This document shows positions 27,704 through 39,489 of a stretch of 64,000 nucleotides of DNA, piece by piece (position 1 is the first letter of the stretch; each line of letters begins with the position of its first letter). Position numbers and translations under genes: made by a program. The stretch is from Metabacillus lacus (GTDB taxonomy: Bacteria; Bacillota; Bacilli; Bacillales; Bacillaceae), in NCBI RefSeq assembly GCF_009674805.1, contig NZ_WKKI01000003.1, positions 1 through 64,000 on the forward strand, in the 5' to 3' direction. The notes below the pieces were generated by a model. It was not told where the DNA came from. It searched no databases and saw only the letters and a list, made by a program, of their open reading frames with translations.

Positions 27704-27713
27704 ACTTTATAAA

Positions 27714-29339
<1,626 letters not shown>

Positions 29340-29405
29340 CTAATATAATTGCGTAATCTTAATGTGCGCCAAAGCACATGAAAACATTTGTCATGGGTGA
29401 CCGGG

Positions 29406-29448
29406 AAACAAAGAAAGGCCTGCTCTTTCACAGGAAAGAGTGCCCTTT
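29406..29448 (-). terminator. Second terminator-like hairpin in the pyrG leader
   Basis: On the minus strand CTCTTTC and GAAAGAG pair around CTGT, extended by AAAGGGCA / CAGGCCTTT with mismatches, and followed by CTTTGTTT. It lies about 85 nt before the pyrG start. Function uncertain. Confidence 0.45.
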
Positions 29449-29667
29449 GCTCTGATTCCATTGCTCAAAATAAGAAGCCTATTGCATCTTAGAGACACAA
29501 TAAGCTTGATTGCATTCCGGAAAATGCGCAGTACAGCTGCAGCCGGTCACTGAGACATGCCAGAGCGTCTGCCTGAAAGTTGTAAGGCAGACCGCCCTAT
29601 CATACAGCAGCGATGCCTGCCCGGCGAACTGCTGGACAGCGGCTGCCCGATTCCTGGTTAACTCCGG

Positions 29668-29714
29668 AAAAAATAAGAAAGCTCCCTTTCAAAAGTTTCA
29701 TTGAAAGGGAGCTT
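29668..29714 (-). terminator. pyrG attenuator terminator
   Basis: On the minus strand AAGCTCCCTTTCAA pairs with TTGAAAGGGAGCTT (14 bp, 8-nt loop), followed by a T-rich tail (TTATTTTTT). The 5' arm contains GCTCCCTTTC, the pyrimidine-rich sequence used in B. subtilis pyrG to pair with extra 5' G residues. It lies 41 nt downstream of the predicted GGGCTC start. It would also end rpoE transcripts. Confidence 0.85.
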
Positions 29715-29754
29715 ATTGTTTATAATAAGACGAACAATTGCTTTTTTAAGAGCC

Positions 29755-29791
29755 CAAATAAAATACTACATATTTCGGCACAGAAAGTCAA
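29755..29791 (-). promoter_or_regulatory. pyrG promoter with GGGCTC initiation site
   Basis: Minus strand: TTGACT (29786-29791), 17-nt spacer, TAGTAT (29763-29768), 7 nt, then GGGCTC with +1 at 29755. In B. subtilis, low CTP stalls polymerase before the C at +4 and leads to reiterative G addition at GGGC, preventing the downstream terminator. All elements of that mechanism are present here in order. Confidence 0.85.
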
Positions 29792-29797
29792 GGAGAA

Positions 29798-30355
29798 TTA
29801 TAATTCCTCTTCCTCGTCTTCTTCCACTTCTTCTTCATCATCTTCTTCGTCTTCGATATCGTAATCTTCATCTTCAATTTCAAGATCTTCGTCGATGTCC
29901 TCATCTTCATCTTCATCATCTTCTACAAGGTCATCATCATCGAGTGCATCGTCTTCCTCAAATACATCCAGATCGTCATCAAAGTCAAGATCTTCTTCTT
30001 CAACTTCGTCAAAGTCCTCGAGCTCTTCATCATCAACAGCTTTTTTGCTCTTTTTCTTCTTAGCTTTTGCCACAGGCTGTGCTTCTTCTTCCATCTGGTC
30101 ATAAGGGTACCAGTTGCGAAGGCCCCAGTTGTTTTCCTGAAGGATGATAAAGCGGCCGTCAATGTTTAGATCAGTATAAAATTGTGCAATTTTTTCTGCA
30201 ACCTGCTCTTTGGAAAGACCAAGCAAACTGGAAATACGGTCTACCAGCTCGGAAAATGGGATCGGCTGCTTGTTATTGTCCTTCAGCAGATCGTATGCTA
30301 CTTCAACCATTGCCATTTCTTTTAGTTGTTCTGGTGAGTATTGCTTTAAACTCAA
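29798..30355 (-). CDS. rpoE: RNA polymerase delta subunit
   Basis: Gram-positive RNA polymerase accessory protein that displaces nucleic acid and promotes recycling. The TTG at 30353-30355 is chosen because AAAAGGAG lies 9 nt upstream and it gives the family N-terminus SLKQYSPEQLKEMAM. 185 residues: a folded N-terminal HARE-HTH-type domain (about 1-90, ending WGLRNWYPYDQ), a lysine patch (KAKKKKSKK), then an almost entirely Asp/Glu tail of about 75 residues. The tail creates serine-rich shadow frames on the other strand. Confidence 0.96.
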   Translation of the reverse strand: MSLKQYSPEQLKEMAMVEVAYDLLKDNNKQPIPFSELVDRISSLLGLSKEQVAEKIAQFYTDLNIDGRFIILQENNWGLRNWYPYDQMEEEAQPVAKAKKKKSKKAVDDEELEDFDEVEEEDLDFDDDLDVFEEDDALDDDDLVEDDEDEDEDIDEDLEIEDEDYDIEDEEDDEEEVEEDEEEEL

Positions 30356-30385
30356 TTTCAGGCACTCCTTTTCTATGTGAATCAT

Positions 30386-30606
30386 CTATTTGGATCTCAT
30401 ATGAATAAGATTGCTAGACAAACAGATCGATTTCAGCAAATTTTCCCATATGTACGATCTTTATGCAGTCATACCATTCATTATAAACAATTCCAGGCAC
30501 TTTATGCCACATTAATCTGTTCAAAAACAAAATATCTCACAGACCTTTTCTTCTCACACCCTGCCGCTCCGTGAATCCACCCTGTTCAGCCCTTCCGCAG
30601 GCTTTC
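30386..30606. other. Intergenic region upstream of rpoE
   Basis: 220 bp between rpoE and the YceG-family gene, presumably with the rpoE promoter. No repeat, hairpin or small gene stands out. Confidence 0.35.
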
Positions 30607-32211
30607 CTAAAACCATTTCCGTAAAAGCCTCTTGACTGCTGACGGCTCGCGAAAGCCTTCGCCATAGCTCATCTCCTCAAGCCAGTGATTGTCGAAATAT
30701 TGTTCTTCAATATACTTTTCAAGGTCGAGCCGGCCAGGCGGGTTGAACAGAATCAGATCTATGCCAAACTCATTTAACAGCAGCAGCAGGGCAGCATCCG
30801 ACCGGGTGAGATAGCCGTTGTTTTCATTATGATACAAAATTAATTTCGGTACGTCATGCGGGAGATCAAAATTTTGAAGCAGAATCAACATATCTTTCGG
30901 AATCTGCAGGGCCTGATGAAACAGGTAAAGCTGCAGCTCAAAAAGCGTCTCGTCCTTCAGCTGCTTCAGTCTCGGACGTTCACAATGACGCGAAATGGCA
31001 GAAGCAAGCGCAAGCTGAAATCCTTTAGGCAGGCTGGTGTATTTCCACCACTCTCCAAGGACCATTTTTTCAGGATCCAGCACCGTACTGTCCTCAGCCA
31101 GTGAAGCTGAATAATGGAGGGGGTTGATGCTGCTTGTTTTTCTTGTAAAAGGAAAGCTTTTGATGGTGGAGGCCTGCGGCTGCTGCATGAGCTCCTGTAC
31201 CGCTCTCCAGTACCTTCTCCTATTCTTTGAAACGCCGAGCACCTTTGAAAACAAGACCGGTATCCTGACAGAGTCCTCTCCTGCCTGAAAGCCTGGGCGG
31301 ATGCTCCCCGGCTGTTTGCCAATCATAAACATTTCTTCATATGTCGTTTTCAAGGTGAGGGAACTGGTTCTATGTTCTCTGAACTGCCACGGCCTGTAGT
31401 ACAGGCTGTTTTTTTCAGAAAGCAGCTCTTCAATTTCCTTTGAGGCCCTGTAGGCGGGAGTTGCGGTGCGTTTCTCTTCCACTGCAGCTGAGGCAGGAGT
31501 GCTTTTGCTGCTCTCGCTGATTTGATGGTGGTAGGAAAGCATCTGCATGGACTCTGAGCTGAGAGGCACATCAGTGAACACAAGCTCTTCATCCTGCCCG
31601 AAACAGACCACATCAAAGCCGAACTTCATCAGCAGCAGCAAAAAATACTGCTCGCTTTGCGAAGCCTTGCCCCTCCACATAATTTTAGGCAGTTGCTTTA
31701 AATCAAAATCTGCTTCCTCCACCCATATTTGCAGATGGTTGTGCGACCATTTTATCAAGTCGATGCACACCCGCTTGAACACCAGATAAGGAAGCTTCCC
31801 ACTGTGAATTCTCTGAAAAATTTCCTCTGTGCATTGATGAAAATGCTCTTTCAGCGAAGGATGGAGCTGAGGAAGAAGTGATAACATGATCTCTTTTGCA
31901 GCATGTTCTCTGCCCATATTCTTTTTTCTGCTGTATCTTAATATTTTTTCCGTGCTGCTCAGCATGTCAGAAGAAATGGTATTATCCATAAAACTGCTTA
32001 GCACATGCACAGACAGTTTCTTGTCGTAAACCAGACTGTCTATTTTTTGCTGAGGCGCGTTCTTCACAAACACAGACAGTGCAGGCAGCGAAAGCATGCC
32101 TCCGGTTTCCAGAAAACCCTTCCGTTCCACGGGGCTTTTACTCAGCTGAATAAGCCAGTTGTCAATATTCATCTCTGCCTGCAGTATTTCTATTTTTCTA
32201 TCCCCTTCCAT
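30607..32211 (-). CDS. YceG-family protein (tellurite/stress-cluster associated)
   Basis: About 534 residues, starting at the ATG at 32209-32211 (two codons into the longer frame) with GGAGGAGGGAG upstream. Two related halves (about residues 45-250 and 290-520) each end in a similar motif: FLLLLMKFGFDVVCFGQDEE and LLLLNEFGIDLILFNPPGRL followed by KYIEEQYFDNHWLEEMSY. This is the layout of the Bacillus YceG family (YceG_bac), normally in the yceC-yceH ter-type operon and predicted to belong to a biosynthetic module. Here it stands alone between rpoE and the icmF operon, with no ter genes. Moderately confident assignment; biochemical function unknown. Confidence 0.6.
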   Translation of the reverse strand: MEGDRKIEILQAEMNIDNWLIQLSKSPVERKGFLETGGMLSLPALSVFVKNAPQQKIDSLVYDKKLSVHVLSSFMDNTISSDMLSSTEKILRYSRKKNMGREHAAKEIMLSLLPQLHPSLKEHFHQCTEEIFQRIHSGKLPYLVFKRVCIDLIKWSHNHLQIWVEEADFDLKQLPKIMWRGKASQSEQYFLLLLMKFGFDVVCFGQDEELVFTDVPLSSESMQMLSYHHQISESSKSTPASAAVEEKRTATPAYRASKEIEELLSEKNSLYYRPWQFREHRTSSLTLKTTYEEMFMIGKQPGSIRPGFQAGEDSVRIPVLFSKVLGVSKNRRRYWRAVQELMQQPQASTIKSFPFTRKTSSINPLHYSASLAEDSTVLDPEKMVLGEWWKYTSLPKGFQLALASAISRHCERPRLKQLKDETLFELQLYLFHQALQIPKDMLILLQNFDLPHDVPKLILYHNENNGYLTRSDAALLLLLNEFGIDLILFNPPGRLDLEKYIEEQYFDNHWLEEMSYGEGFREPSAVKRLLRKWF

Positions 32212-32318
32212 CGGCAAACTCCCTCCTCCTTCGCTGTATACATTTGTCTTTTTTAGAATAAATTAAGGTAAGAACCTTCTTTCCGTGGGGAAATTCTATA
32301 TAAAGGGGCTTACCGTCC

Positions 32319-32555
32319 ATGAGAGTATCTATCAAACAGTTAAAAGACAAACGGACTCAAGCCGCATTGAATGAACTGTTTTCTCTGTCAGATTATTTCC
32401 GTTTTCCTCTGCTGATCATTATTTTTCTGGCCTTGCCGCTCGCCAGCCTGTTTTTCTCGCCAAACAGGGAGCTCATTGCTTTCTTTTGCCTTCTTTCCGT
32501 AATCGGAACTCTTATCACCGCTGTTCTGCTGTGCACGCACAAACGGTTTTTATAG
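32319..32555 (+). CDS. Small two-helix membrane protein, unrecognised
   Basis: 78 residues. A charged N-terminal helix (RVSIKQLKDKRTQAALNEL) leads to two hydrophobic segments (about 29-46 and 52-72). AAAGGGG lies 10 nt before the ATG. It is divergent from the YceG-family gene. No family assigned; coding status supported by ribosome site and consistent hydrophobic pattern only. Confidence 0.55.
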   Translation: MRVSIKQLKDKRTQAALNELFSLSDYFRFPLLIIIFLALPLASLFFSPNRELIAFFCLLSVIGTLITAVLLCTHKRFL

Positions 32556-32559
32556 GCTC

Positions 32560-32890
32560 CTTCCTTTTAACAGGAGATACCTATTTTTTCCGCCTACTCC
32601 TTTATTACCACTATTTCATGTTTATAGTCTTCTCTGTCTGCAAATTTATCTGCGAAACAATGGCAGAAATGGTTTCAGGGTGAAGGGAGCTGTAGACAAA
32701 GTCTTTGAAAATAGGGCTTTGTTTACAGTTTTTTTAGTTTGGCGGCCGATACAGGGTTGTCCTTTTCGGGCGCTCGGCTATCCGCAGGGCATGCAGGCGG
32801 AAATCTCTCTTGTCACAGCTGGCCCACCTTCCACTTTAACAGCAAGGTTCGAAAAAATAGACTGGCAGTGGTATCTTGATGAACCAAGGA
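32560..32890. other. Non-coding stretch before the CGGAA cassette
   Basis: About 330 bp without a convincing gene. One open frame (from 32680) has neither family resemblance nor a clear ribosome site. No repeats. Confidence 0.4.
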
Positions 32891-32892
32891 AA

Positions 32893-33084
32893 AAATAAAC
32901 GGAGCATTTCCGGTTACATGAAAAAAATAGCACTTTTTAGAAAAAATAAGGGAAGCATTTCCGGCTATGCCCCCAAAAACTCTCTATTTCAGGCTTTCTG
33001 GAGGTGATAGCCGGAATTTCTCCGGCTATTAGGGGCTTTTTTCACGATATTTTTTACTTAAGCGGAAAACTTACGTCTATTTAT
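32893..33084. repeat. Single four-palindrome CGGAA cassette
   Basis: Elements in standard order: AATAAACGGAGCATTTCCGG, AATAAGGGAAGCATTTCCGG, GATAGCCGGAATTTCTCCGG and TTAAGCGGAAAACTTACGTC. The GGGCTTTTTTCACGATATTT spacer before element 4 matches that of the 237-bp unit. Confidence 0.85.
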
Positions 33085-33139
33085 TACTGGGTATGCTCTC
33101 TATTGCGGCAGGGTGTGCAAGCCAAACAGTCTGCCTAAG

Positions 33140-33167
33140 TAAAAAGAACTGCCGGGGTTACCGGCAG
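33140..33167 (-). terminator. Terminator of the fadF-icmF operon
   Basis: On the minus strand CTGCCGG pairs with CCGGCAG around TAACC, then TTCTTTTT; 26 bp past the icmF stop. Confidence 0.85.
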
Positions 33168-33192
33168 CCCTGTGGCTCTTAAAACGAAGCAA

Positions 33193-36100
33193 CTACATAT
33201 TTCTTCTGTACTGACCGCCTACCGTGTAGAGCGCTTTTGTGATTTGGCCGAGGCTCGCATATTTGACGGTTTCCATCAGTTCCGCAAAGAGATTTTCGTT
33301 TGAAATTGCTGCTTCCTGCAGGGACTGCAGCGCCTGCTCGCATTTCTCCTTGTTTTCCTCTTGAAATTCTTTTAAATGCTGTATTTGCATCTCTTTTTCT
33401 TCTTTAGAGGCACGAGCCAGCTCCATGTTGTCCATGGCATCCTCAGAAGGAGGATTCGGATTCAGGTACGTGTTGACCCCTATAATCGGCAGCTCGCCGG
33501 AATGCTTTTTCATTTCATAGTACATGGATTCTTCCTGAATCTTGCCCCGCTGATACTGCGTTTCCATCGCACCGAGCACTCCGCCGCGCTCATTGATACG
33601 GTCAAATTCCTGCAGCACTGCCTGCTCCACAAGATCTGTCAGTTCTTCAATCATGAAAGAGCCTTGAAGCGGGTTTTCATTTTTTGTTAAACCGTGTTCT
33701 TTTGTGATAATCATTTGAATGGCCATTGCTCTGCGCACAGATTCTTCCGTCGGAGTTGTAATTGCCTCATCGTATGCATTTGTGTGAAGCGAGTTACAGT
33801 TGTCATGCAGCGCCATCAGGGCCTGAAGTGTTGTTCTGATATCGTTAAAGTCAATTTCCTGCGCGTGCAAAGAACGTCCCGACGTTTGAACATGGTACTT
33901 CAGCTTTTGGCTCCGTTCATTTGCCCCGTACTTTTCACGCATAACAACAGCCCAGATTCTTCTTGCCACTCTTCCAATAACGGTATATTCAGGATCCAGC
34001 CCGTTTGAAAAGAAAAATGAAAGATTTGGCGCAAAGTCATCAATATTCATTCCCCGGCTCAAATAATATTCCACATACGTGAAGCCATTTGCCAAAGTAA
34101 AGGCAAGCTGCGAAATTGGGTTCGCGCCGGCTTCCGCAATATGATATCCCGATATGGAGACAGAATAATAGTTTCTGACTTTTTGATTGATAAAGTATTC
34201 CTGAATGTCGCCCATCAGCTTTAGTGCAAACTCTGTTGAAAAGATACAGGTGTTCTGCCCCTGATCTTCTTTCAAAATATCCGCCTGCACCGTTCCCCTT
34301 ACCGTGCTGAGAGTGGTTCTTTTTACTTGATCGTACTCTTCCTCTGTCAGCTGCCTGCCAAGCTCTTCCTCCCGCTTATCAACCTGCTGCTGAATGGCTG
34401 TGTTCATGAACATTGCCAGCATGATCGGCGCAGGGCCGTTAATGGTCATTGATACAGATGTTGACGGCGCACAAAGATCAAATCCAGCGTAAAGCTTTTT
34501 CATATCATCCAGTGTACAGATGCTGACACCGCTCTCTCCGATTTTTCCGTAAATATCAGGACGGTACGCCGGATCTTCGCCATAAAGGGTGACAGAATCA
34601 AAAGCAGTGCTCAGCCGCTTCGCCGAGTCATCCTTGGAAAGATAATGAAAGCGCCTGTTCGTGCGGTCTGGAGTTCCCTCTCCTGCAAACTGCCGCTTTG
34701 GATCCTCGCCTTCCCGCTTGAATGGAAATACGCCTGCTGTATAAGGATAATAGCCGGGCAGATTTTCTCTGTACACCCACTGAAGTATCTCGCCATAGTC
34801 CTTGTATTTCGGAAGCATGACCTTTGGAATGGAAATGCCCGATAATGACACTGTTCTCAGCTTGGTAACAAGCTCTTTGTCTCTGATTTTTGTAACAAAC
34901 TGCTCGCCTGCATATTTTTCCTTTGTCTGCTGCCAGCTTGCAAGAATCTGTCTACTTTCTCTGGACAGTTGTTCCTCCAGATCTTTTTTTATGTTACTCA
35001 AGGTTTCTGTCACTTCAGCAGAGCTGCCGCTTTCCTCTGCGCATTCCAGGGCACCTTCCACCTGAAACAGCCTTCTCGCCAGTGAAGCCTGAATTTCTGA
35101 CTGCTTATGATAATTTCTGATCGTTTCACTAAGCTCTCTTAAGTAGTAGCGGCGCTCCGGCGGAATAATCACATTTTGCTTTTCCACTTTCTTGACGCCT
35201 ATCAACTTAGATTCCCAGTTTTTCTGAGCTTTTTGATTGATTACTTTCAGCAGAGCCAGAAACAGCGTATTTGTGCCGGGGTCATTGAACTGGCTTGCGA
35301 TGGTGCCGTAAACAGGCATCTCGTCAAGATCCTTTTCAAACAGCATATGGCTGCGCTGATATTGCTTTTGCACCTGTCGCCTTGCATCCTCTGAACCCTT
35401 CCGCTCAAATTTATTGATCACGATCAAATCTGCATAATCGATCATATCTATTTTTTCAAGCTGAGTAGGTGCACCAAATTCGCTCGTCATCACATACATA
35501 GACAGATCGCAGATTTCAGTGATAGCTGCGTCTCCCTGCCCGATGCCGCTCGTCTCGACAATCACCAGGTCATAGCCGGCAGCTTTTACAACTGAAATGG
35601 CATCCTTTATTGCCAGCGACAGCTCTGATCTGGACTGCCTTGTTGCAAGGCTTCTCATATAAACGTTGGGATGAAAGATGGCATTCATCCGAATTCTGTC
35701 CCCGAGCAGCGCCCCGCCGGTTTTCTGTTTGGTCGGATCGACAGACAGCACCGCTATTTTTATTTGAGGAATTTCATTCAAAAACCGGCGGATCAATTCA
35801 TCTGTGAGCGAGCTTTTCCCTGCGCCCCCTGTCCCCGTGATCCCCAGTACAGGGGCATCAACATGAATGGATTTGATTTTTTCCAGCACTTCTTCTGCTG
35901 CAGCTGCCGTCTCCCTTGACGCAGACACCTGCGTTTCCGCAGCAGTGATCAGCTTTGCAACAGCCCTCACCTCACCCTTTTGAAGCTCTTCAACCTCTTT
36001 TTCAAGGGAGGTGATTGTGGAAAAGTCGCATTCCTCTATCATCAGGTTAATCATGCCCTGAAGCCCCAGCTTGCGCCCGTCTTCCGGAGAAAAAATTCTG

Positions 36101-36447
36101 GCTATGCCGTATTCATGAAGCTCTTTTATTTCCTTGGGAATGATGACGCCTCCGCCTCCGCCGTAAACACGGATATGAGACGCCCCTTTTTCCTTCAAAA
36201 GATCGCACATATATTTAAAAAACTCTACATGTCCGCCTTGATAGGATGAAATGGCAATTCCCTGGGCATCTTCCTGAATGGCAGCATTGACTATTTCCTC
36301 AACAGATCTGTTGTGGCCAAGGTGAATTACTTCCGCCCCCGTTGCCTGAAGAATTCTTCTCATAATATTGATGGAAGCATCGTGTCCGTCAAATAAGCTC
36401 GATGCCGTTACAAACCTGACCGGATTCACCGGCTGGTATACATGCAT
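33193..36447 (-). CDS. icmF: Fused isobutyryl-CoA mutase IcmF
   Basis: Adenosylcobalamin-dependent mutase interconverting isobutyryl-CoA and n-butyryl-CoA, with its own G-protein chaperone built in. 1084 residues in the known IcmF order. A B12-binding domain is at about 10-140 ([17 protein letters not shown]). A MeaB-like GTPase follows at about 195-400, with P-loop [16 protein letters not shown], switch [14 protein letters not shown] and base motif [12 protein letters not shown] linker precedes the substrate-binding TIM barrel (about 560-1084; [20 protein letters not shown]). Last gene of the acyl-CoA operon, which links valine-derived isobutyryl-CoA to beta-oxidation. Confidence 0.93.
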   Translation of the reverse strand: MHVYQPVNPVRFVTASSLFDGHDASINIMRRILQATGAEVIHLGHNRSVEEIVNAAIQEDAQGIAISSYQGGHVEFFKYMCDLLKEKGASHIRVYGGGGGVIIPKEIKELHEYGIARIFSPEDGRKLGLQGMINLMIEECDFSTITSLEKEVEELQKGEVRAVAKLITAAETQVSASRETAAAAEEVLEKIKSIHVDAPVLGITGTGGAGKSSLTDELIRRFLNEIPQIKIAVLSVDPTKQKTGGALLGDRIRMNAIFHPNVYMRSLATRQSRSELSLAIKDAISVVKAAGYDLVIVETSGIGQGDAAITEICDLSMYVMTSEFGAPTQLEKIDMIDYADLIVINKFERKGSEDARRQVQKQYQRSHMLFEKDLDEMPVYGTIASQFNDPGTNTLFLALLKVINQKAQKNWESKLIGVKKVEKQNVIIPPERRYYLRELSETIRNYHKQSEIQASLARRLFQVEGALECAEESGSSAEVTETLSNIKKDLEEQLSRESRQILASWQQTKEKYAGEQFVTKIRDKELVTKLRTVSLSGISIPKVMLPKYKDYGEILQWVYRENLPGYYPYTAGVFPFKREGEDPKRQFAGEGTPDRTNRRFHYLSKDDSAKRLSTAFDSVTLYGEDPAYRPDIYGKIGESGVSICTLDDMKKLYAGFDLCAPSTSVSMTINGPAPIMLAMFMNTAIQQQVDKREEELGRQLTEEEYDQVKRTTLSTVRGTVQADILKEDQGQNTCIFSTEFALKLMGDIQEYFINQKVRNYYSVSISGYHIAEAGANPISQLAFTLANGFTYVEYYLSRGMNIDDFAPNLSFFFSNGLDPEYTVIGRVARRIWAVVMREKYGANERSQKLKYHVQTSGRSLHAQEIDFNDIRTTLQALMALHDNCNSLHTNAYDEAITTPTEESVRRAMAIQMIITKEHGLTKNENPLQGSFMIEELTDLVEQAVLQEFDRINERGGVLGAMETQYQRGKIQEESMYYEMKKHSGELPIIGVNTYLNPNPPSEDAMDNMELARASKEEKEMQIQHLKEFQEENKEKCEQALQSLQEAAISNENLFAELMETVKYASLGQITKALYTVGGQYRRNM

Positions 36448-36487
36448 ATCTCTTCCCCCTTTTGTTCAGCCGCTTTCCCCGCAGCTA

Positions 36488-37114
36488 TTATTTCTCCCTG
36501 AGCATTCCCCTTAAAATCAGCTCTGTCTGAAGCTCTATATACTCATCCAGAGAGTAGACATTCTGCAGTGCCCACCTTCTGAATGCCCACATCTGGCCCT
36601 GAACAAAGATATTGTGTGCAAGCATCTTCTGCTCCCGTTCATGAAGCAGAAGTTCCCCAGCCCTCACACAGTTTAAGATTACCTTTTCAAACATGCCCAC
36701 CATCTCGATTTCTTTTTGCAGAACATACGGAAGTGCATCTTTTGAAAGAGACTTGGCCTCCTGATACATGACCAGCACTTCATCCTGCATTTCATCCACC
36801 ACTCTGAAATAATCGGCAATTGCCCGTCTTAAGCATTCAACAGAGCCCTGCTTCATGTCGAGTTCTCTTTCAAGCCTTTCTCTTACTCCGTCATAGATGG
36901 TATCGCATACAAGGTAGAGGACGTCTTCCTTTTGACGGATATATTCATACAGCGTTCCAATGCTGAACCCTGCCGCTTTTGCAATTTCCCTTGTTGTTGT
37001 CCGGTGAAAGCCCTTTTGCTTGAACAGACTCACCGCGCCCTTCACCATCTGATCCCGTCTCATTTGAATCAGCCGCTCATCTTTCACAGAAGCCGGCACT
37101 TCTCTTTTGCTCAT
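36488..37114 (-). CDS. TetR/AcrR-family transcriptional regulator
   Basis: 208 residues. The N-terminal helix-turn-helix is clear (GAVSLFKQKGFHRTTTREIA then KAAGFSIGTLYEYIRQKEDVLY, about 27-70). The C-terminal ligand domain is helical, with hydrophobic and aromatic residues suited to an acyl-CoA-type ligand. It is fifth-to-last in spirit with the acyl-CoA genes: 45 bp after acdA and 40 bp before icmF. It is a plausible autoregulator of this operon or of icmF, comparable to FadR (YsiA), but I cannot show which operator it reads. Confidence 0.85.
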   Translation of the reverse strand: MSKREVPASVKDERLIQMRRDQMVKGAVSLFKQKGFHRTTTREIAKAAGFSIGTLYEYIRQKEDVLYLVCDTIYDGVRERLERELDMKQGSVECLRRAIADYFRVVDEMQDEVLVMYQEAKSLSKDALPYVLQKEIEMVGMFEKVILNCVRAGELLLHEREQKMLAHNIFVQGQMWAFRRWALQNVYSLDEYIELQTELILRGMLREK

Positions 37115-37159
37115 GTCTTTTCACCACTTTATGAGGGCAGCCTGAGAGGCTGAACCATC

Positions 37160-38299
37160 TTATTTCGTTAGCATCCTGGAAATGACGAGCCTCTGAATCT
37201 CTTGGGTGCCTTCATAAATTTGAGTGATTTTTGCATCGCGCATGTAGCGTTCCACAGGATAGTCCTTTGTATAGCCGTATCCGCCAAACACCTGTACCGC
37301 CTCTGTCGTTACCTTCATGGCGGCATCACCCGCAAACAGCTTCGACATCGCTGATTCTTTTCCATAAGGAAGGCCTTCAGATTCCAGCCATGCCGCCTGA
37401 TAAGTCAGCAGCCTTGCCGCCTCCACACTTGTTGCCATATCTGCAAGCTTAAAGCCGATGCCCTGCTGCGCGGCAATTGGTTTTCCAAACTGCACCCGCT
37501 CTTTTGCGTAATCCACCGAAGCATCCAGCGCCCCCTGAGCAATGCCCACAGCTTGTGCAGCAATGCCGTTTCTTCCGCCGTCAAGGGTCATCATGGCAAT
37601 TTTGAATCCGTCTCCCTCATTGCCAAGCAGGTTCTCTTTCGGCACTTTGCAGTCTTCGAATATGATTTCAGTGGTAGGAGATGACCGAATGCCCAGCTTG
37701 CTTTCTTTTTTGCCCACGCTGAAGCCTGGAAAGCTGCTTTCCACTATGAACGCGCTGGTTCCTTTATGTTTGTTCTCTGGATCTGTCAGTGCAAAAACGA
37801 TGTAAATATCAGCGATGCCGCCATTCGTAATAAAGATCTTTGAACCGTTAAGAATGTAGGAATCACCGTCAAGTTTCGCAGTGGTTTTCATCCCCCCGGC
37901 ATCAGAGCCGGAGCCAGGCTCGGTAAGGCCGTAGCCGCCGATTTTCTCGCCCTGCGCCATCGGTCTTAAATAGGTCTGTTTTTGCTCTTCAGTCCCGAAT
38001 TTGTACACCGGCCAGCCTGCAAGCGACGTGTGGGCTGACAGCGTCACCCCGGTTGAGGCGCACACTCTTGACAGCTCTTCAACAGCAATAACATAGGCAA
38101 GATAGTCGCTGCCGATTCCGCCGTATTCTTCAGGCCACGGAATACCCGTGAGTCCAAGCTCCGCCATCTTTTTAAATAGGTCCATATCAAAGCGCTCTTC
38201 TTCATCACGCTCCGCTGCTGTTGGCTCTACTTCATTTTTTGCAAAATCGCGGACCATTTTCCGAATCATTTCATGTTCTTCTGATAATTTAAAATACAT
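37160..38299 (-). CDS. acdA: Acyl-CoA dehydrogenase AcdA
   Basis: FAD-dependent dehydrogenase introducing the alpha-beta double bond in acyl-CoA. 379 residues. FAD and substrate contacts appear as [20 protein letters not shown] and [15 protein letters not shown]. The catalytic glutamate is in [17 protein letters not shown]. The neighbour 14 bp upstream is a paralogue, so the two arose by duplication and may differ in chain length or branching preference. In B. subtilis acdA lies between fadF and rpoE; here mmgA, mmgB and the second dehydrogenase are interposed. Confidence 0.93.
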   Translation of the reverse strand: MYFKLSEEHEMIRKMVRDFAKNEVEPTAAERDEEERFDMDLFKKMAELGLTGIPWPEEYGGIGSDYLAYVIAVEELSRVCASTGVTLSAHTSLAGWPVYKFGTEEQKQTYLRPMAQGEKIGGYGLTEPGSGSDAGGMKTTAKLDGDSYILNGSKIFITNGGIADIYIVFALTDPENKHKGTSAFIVESSFPGFSVGKKESKLGIRSSPTTEIIFEDCKVPKENLLGNEGDGFKIAMMTLDGGRNGIAAQAVGIAQGALDASVDYAKERVQFGKPIAAQQGIGFKLADMATSVEAARLLTYQAAWLESEGLPYGKESAMSKLFAGDAAMKVTTEAVQVFGGYGYTKDYPVERYMRDAKITQIYEGTQEIQRLVISRMLTK

Positions 38300-38313
38300 G
38301 TCCCATCCCCCGT

Positions 38314-39459
38314 TTAAGAATTCATTTTAGCCAGATGTTTGCTGATGACGATTCGCTGAATTTCACTCGTTCCCTCATAAATCTCGCAAACTTTCGCATC
38401 CCTGAAAAAGCGCTCTGCCGGATAATCCTTTGTATAGCCGTAGCCGCCGTAAACTTGAATGGCTTCTGTTGACACTTCCATTGCCGTTTTGGAAGAGAAC
38501 AGCTTTGCCATCGAAGCTTCCTTTCCGCAAGAGGCCCCTTTGTTTCTCAAAAAAGCAGCCTGATAGGTTAAGAGGCGCGCCGCTTCCACATTTGTCGCCA
38601 TGTCTGCGAGCTTGAATGCAATCCCCTGCTGAGCTGCTATCGGCTTTCCGAACTGATGCCTCTCCCTGGCATAGGCCGCTGCATGCTGAAGGGCTGCTTC
38701 CGCGATTCCAAGCGATTGCGCTGCGATTCCAATCCTGCCCGAGTCGAGATTTGCCATCGCAATTTTGAAGCCTTCCCCCTCCTTACCAAGCAGATTTTCT
38801 GCTGGCACAAGCGCGTCTTCGAAGGAGAGTTGAACAGTTCTTGATCCATGAAGGCCCATCTTATGCTCATCTTTTCCGATTAGGAAGCCCGGGGTTTCTT
38901 TTTCCACTATAAAGGCCGATACTCCCTTTGATCCCTCTGCAGGATTTGTAGAGGCGAACACAATATATGTATCTGCCTCGCCCCCGTTTGTAATGAAGAC
39001 TTTGGAACCGTTCAGCCTGTAGAAGTCTCCCTCCTTCACAGCCTTTGTTTTCAAACTTCCCGCATCAGATCCCGCACCAGGCTCTGTGAGGCAGAATGCG
39101 CCAAGATACTCTCCCCCTGCCAGTCTGGGAACATATTTCTGCTTTTGCTCCTCTGTTCCAAAATACAGAATCGGATAGGTTCCGACAGAAGTATGGACCG
39201 ACAGGATTACTCCTACAGTTGCACTAACTCTCGACAATTCATTGATTGCGATAATATAAGATGTAAAATCCATGCCGGATCCGCCGTATTCTTCAGGTAC
39301 AGGAATGCCCATTAAACCCAGTTCGCCCATTTTGCGAAGTATCTCCCTTGGAAACTCCCCCTGCTCCATCCGTTCCACAAAAGGGGCAATTTCCTCCTGA
39401 GCAAACTCCCGCACCATTTTTCTCATCATTTCCTGTTCTTCAGTGAACACAATATCCAT
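38314..39459 (-). CDS. Acyl-CoA dehydrogenase, second copy
   Basis: 381 residues, paralogous to AcdA along its whole length ([67 protein letters not shown] with the catalytic glutamate). It resembles short-chain and branched-chain acyl-CoA dehydrogenases (Bcd/MmgC type), which would fit the adjacent isobutyryl-CoA mutase, but substrate cannot be read from sequence. Operonic, 30 bp after mmgB. Confidence 0.9.
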   Translation of the reverse strand: MDIVFTEEQEMMRKMVREFAQEEIAPFVERMEQGEFPREILRKMGELGLMGIPVPEEYGGSGMDFTSYIIAINELSRVSATVGVILSVHTSVGTYPILYFGTEEQKQKYVPRLAGGEYLGAFCLTEPGAGSDAGSLKTKAVKEGDFYRLNGSKVFITNGGEADTYIVFASTNPAEGSKGVSAFIVEKETPGFLIGKDEHKMGLHGSRTVQLSFEDALVPAENLLGKEGEGFKIAMANLDSGRIGIAAQSLGIAEAALQHAAAYARERHQFGKPIAAQQGIAFKLADMATNVEAARLLTYQAAFLRNKGASCGKEASMAKLFSSKTAMEVSTEAIQVYGGYGYTKDYPAERFFRDAKVCEIYEGTSEIQRIVISKHLAKMNS

Positions 39460-39489
39460 GCCGCTCTCCCCTTTGCTGCCTTTTGCCGA

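Noticed and set aside
29613-30104. Serine-rich and arginine-rich open frames opposite the rpoE tail
   Set aside because: Antisense of the Asp/Glu-rich tail of RpoE; low-complexity artefact.
32680-32898. 72-codon open frame from GTG/ATG-type start
   Set aside because: No family resemblance and no clear ribosome site; runs into the CGGAA cassette.
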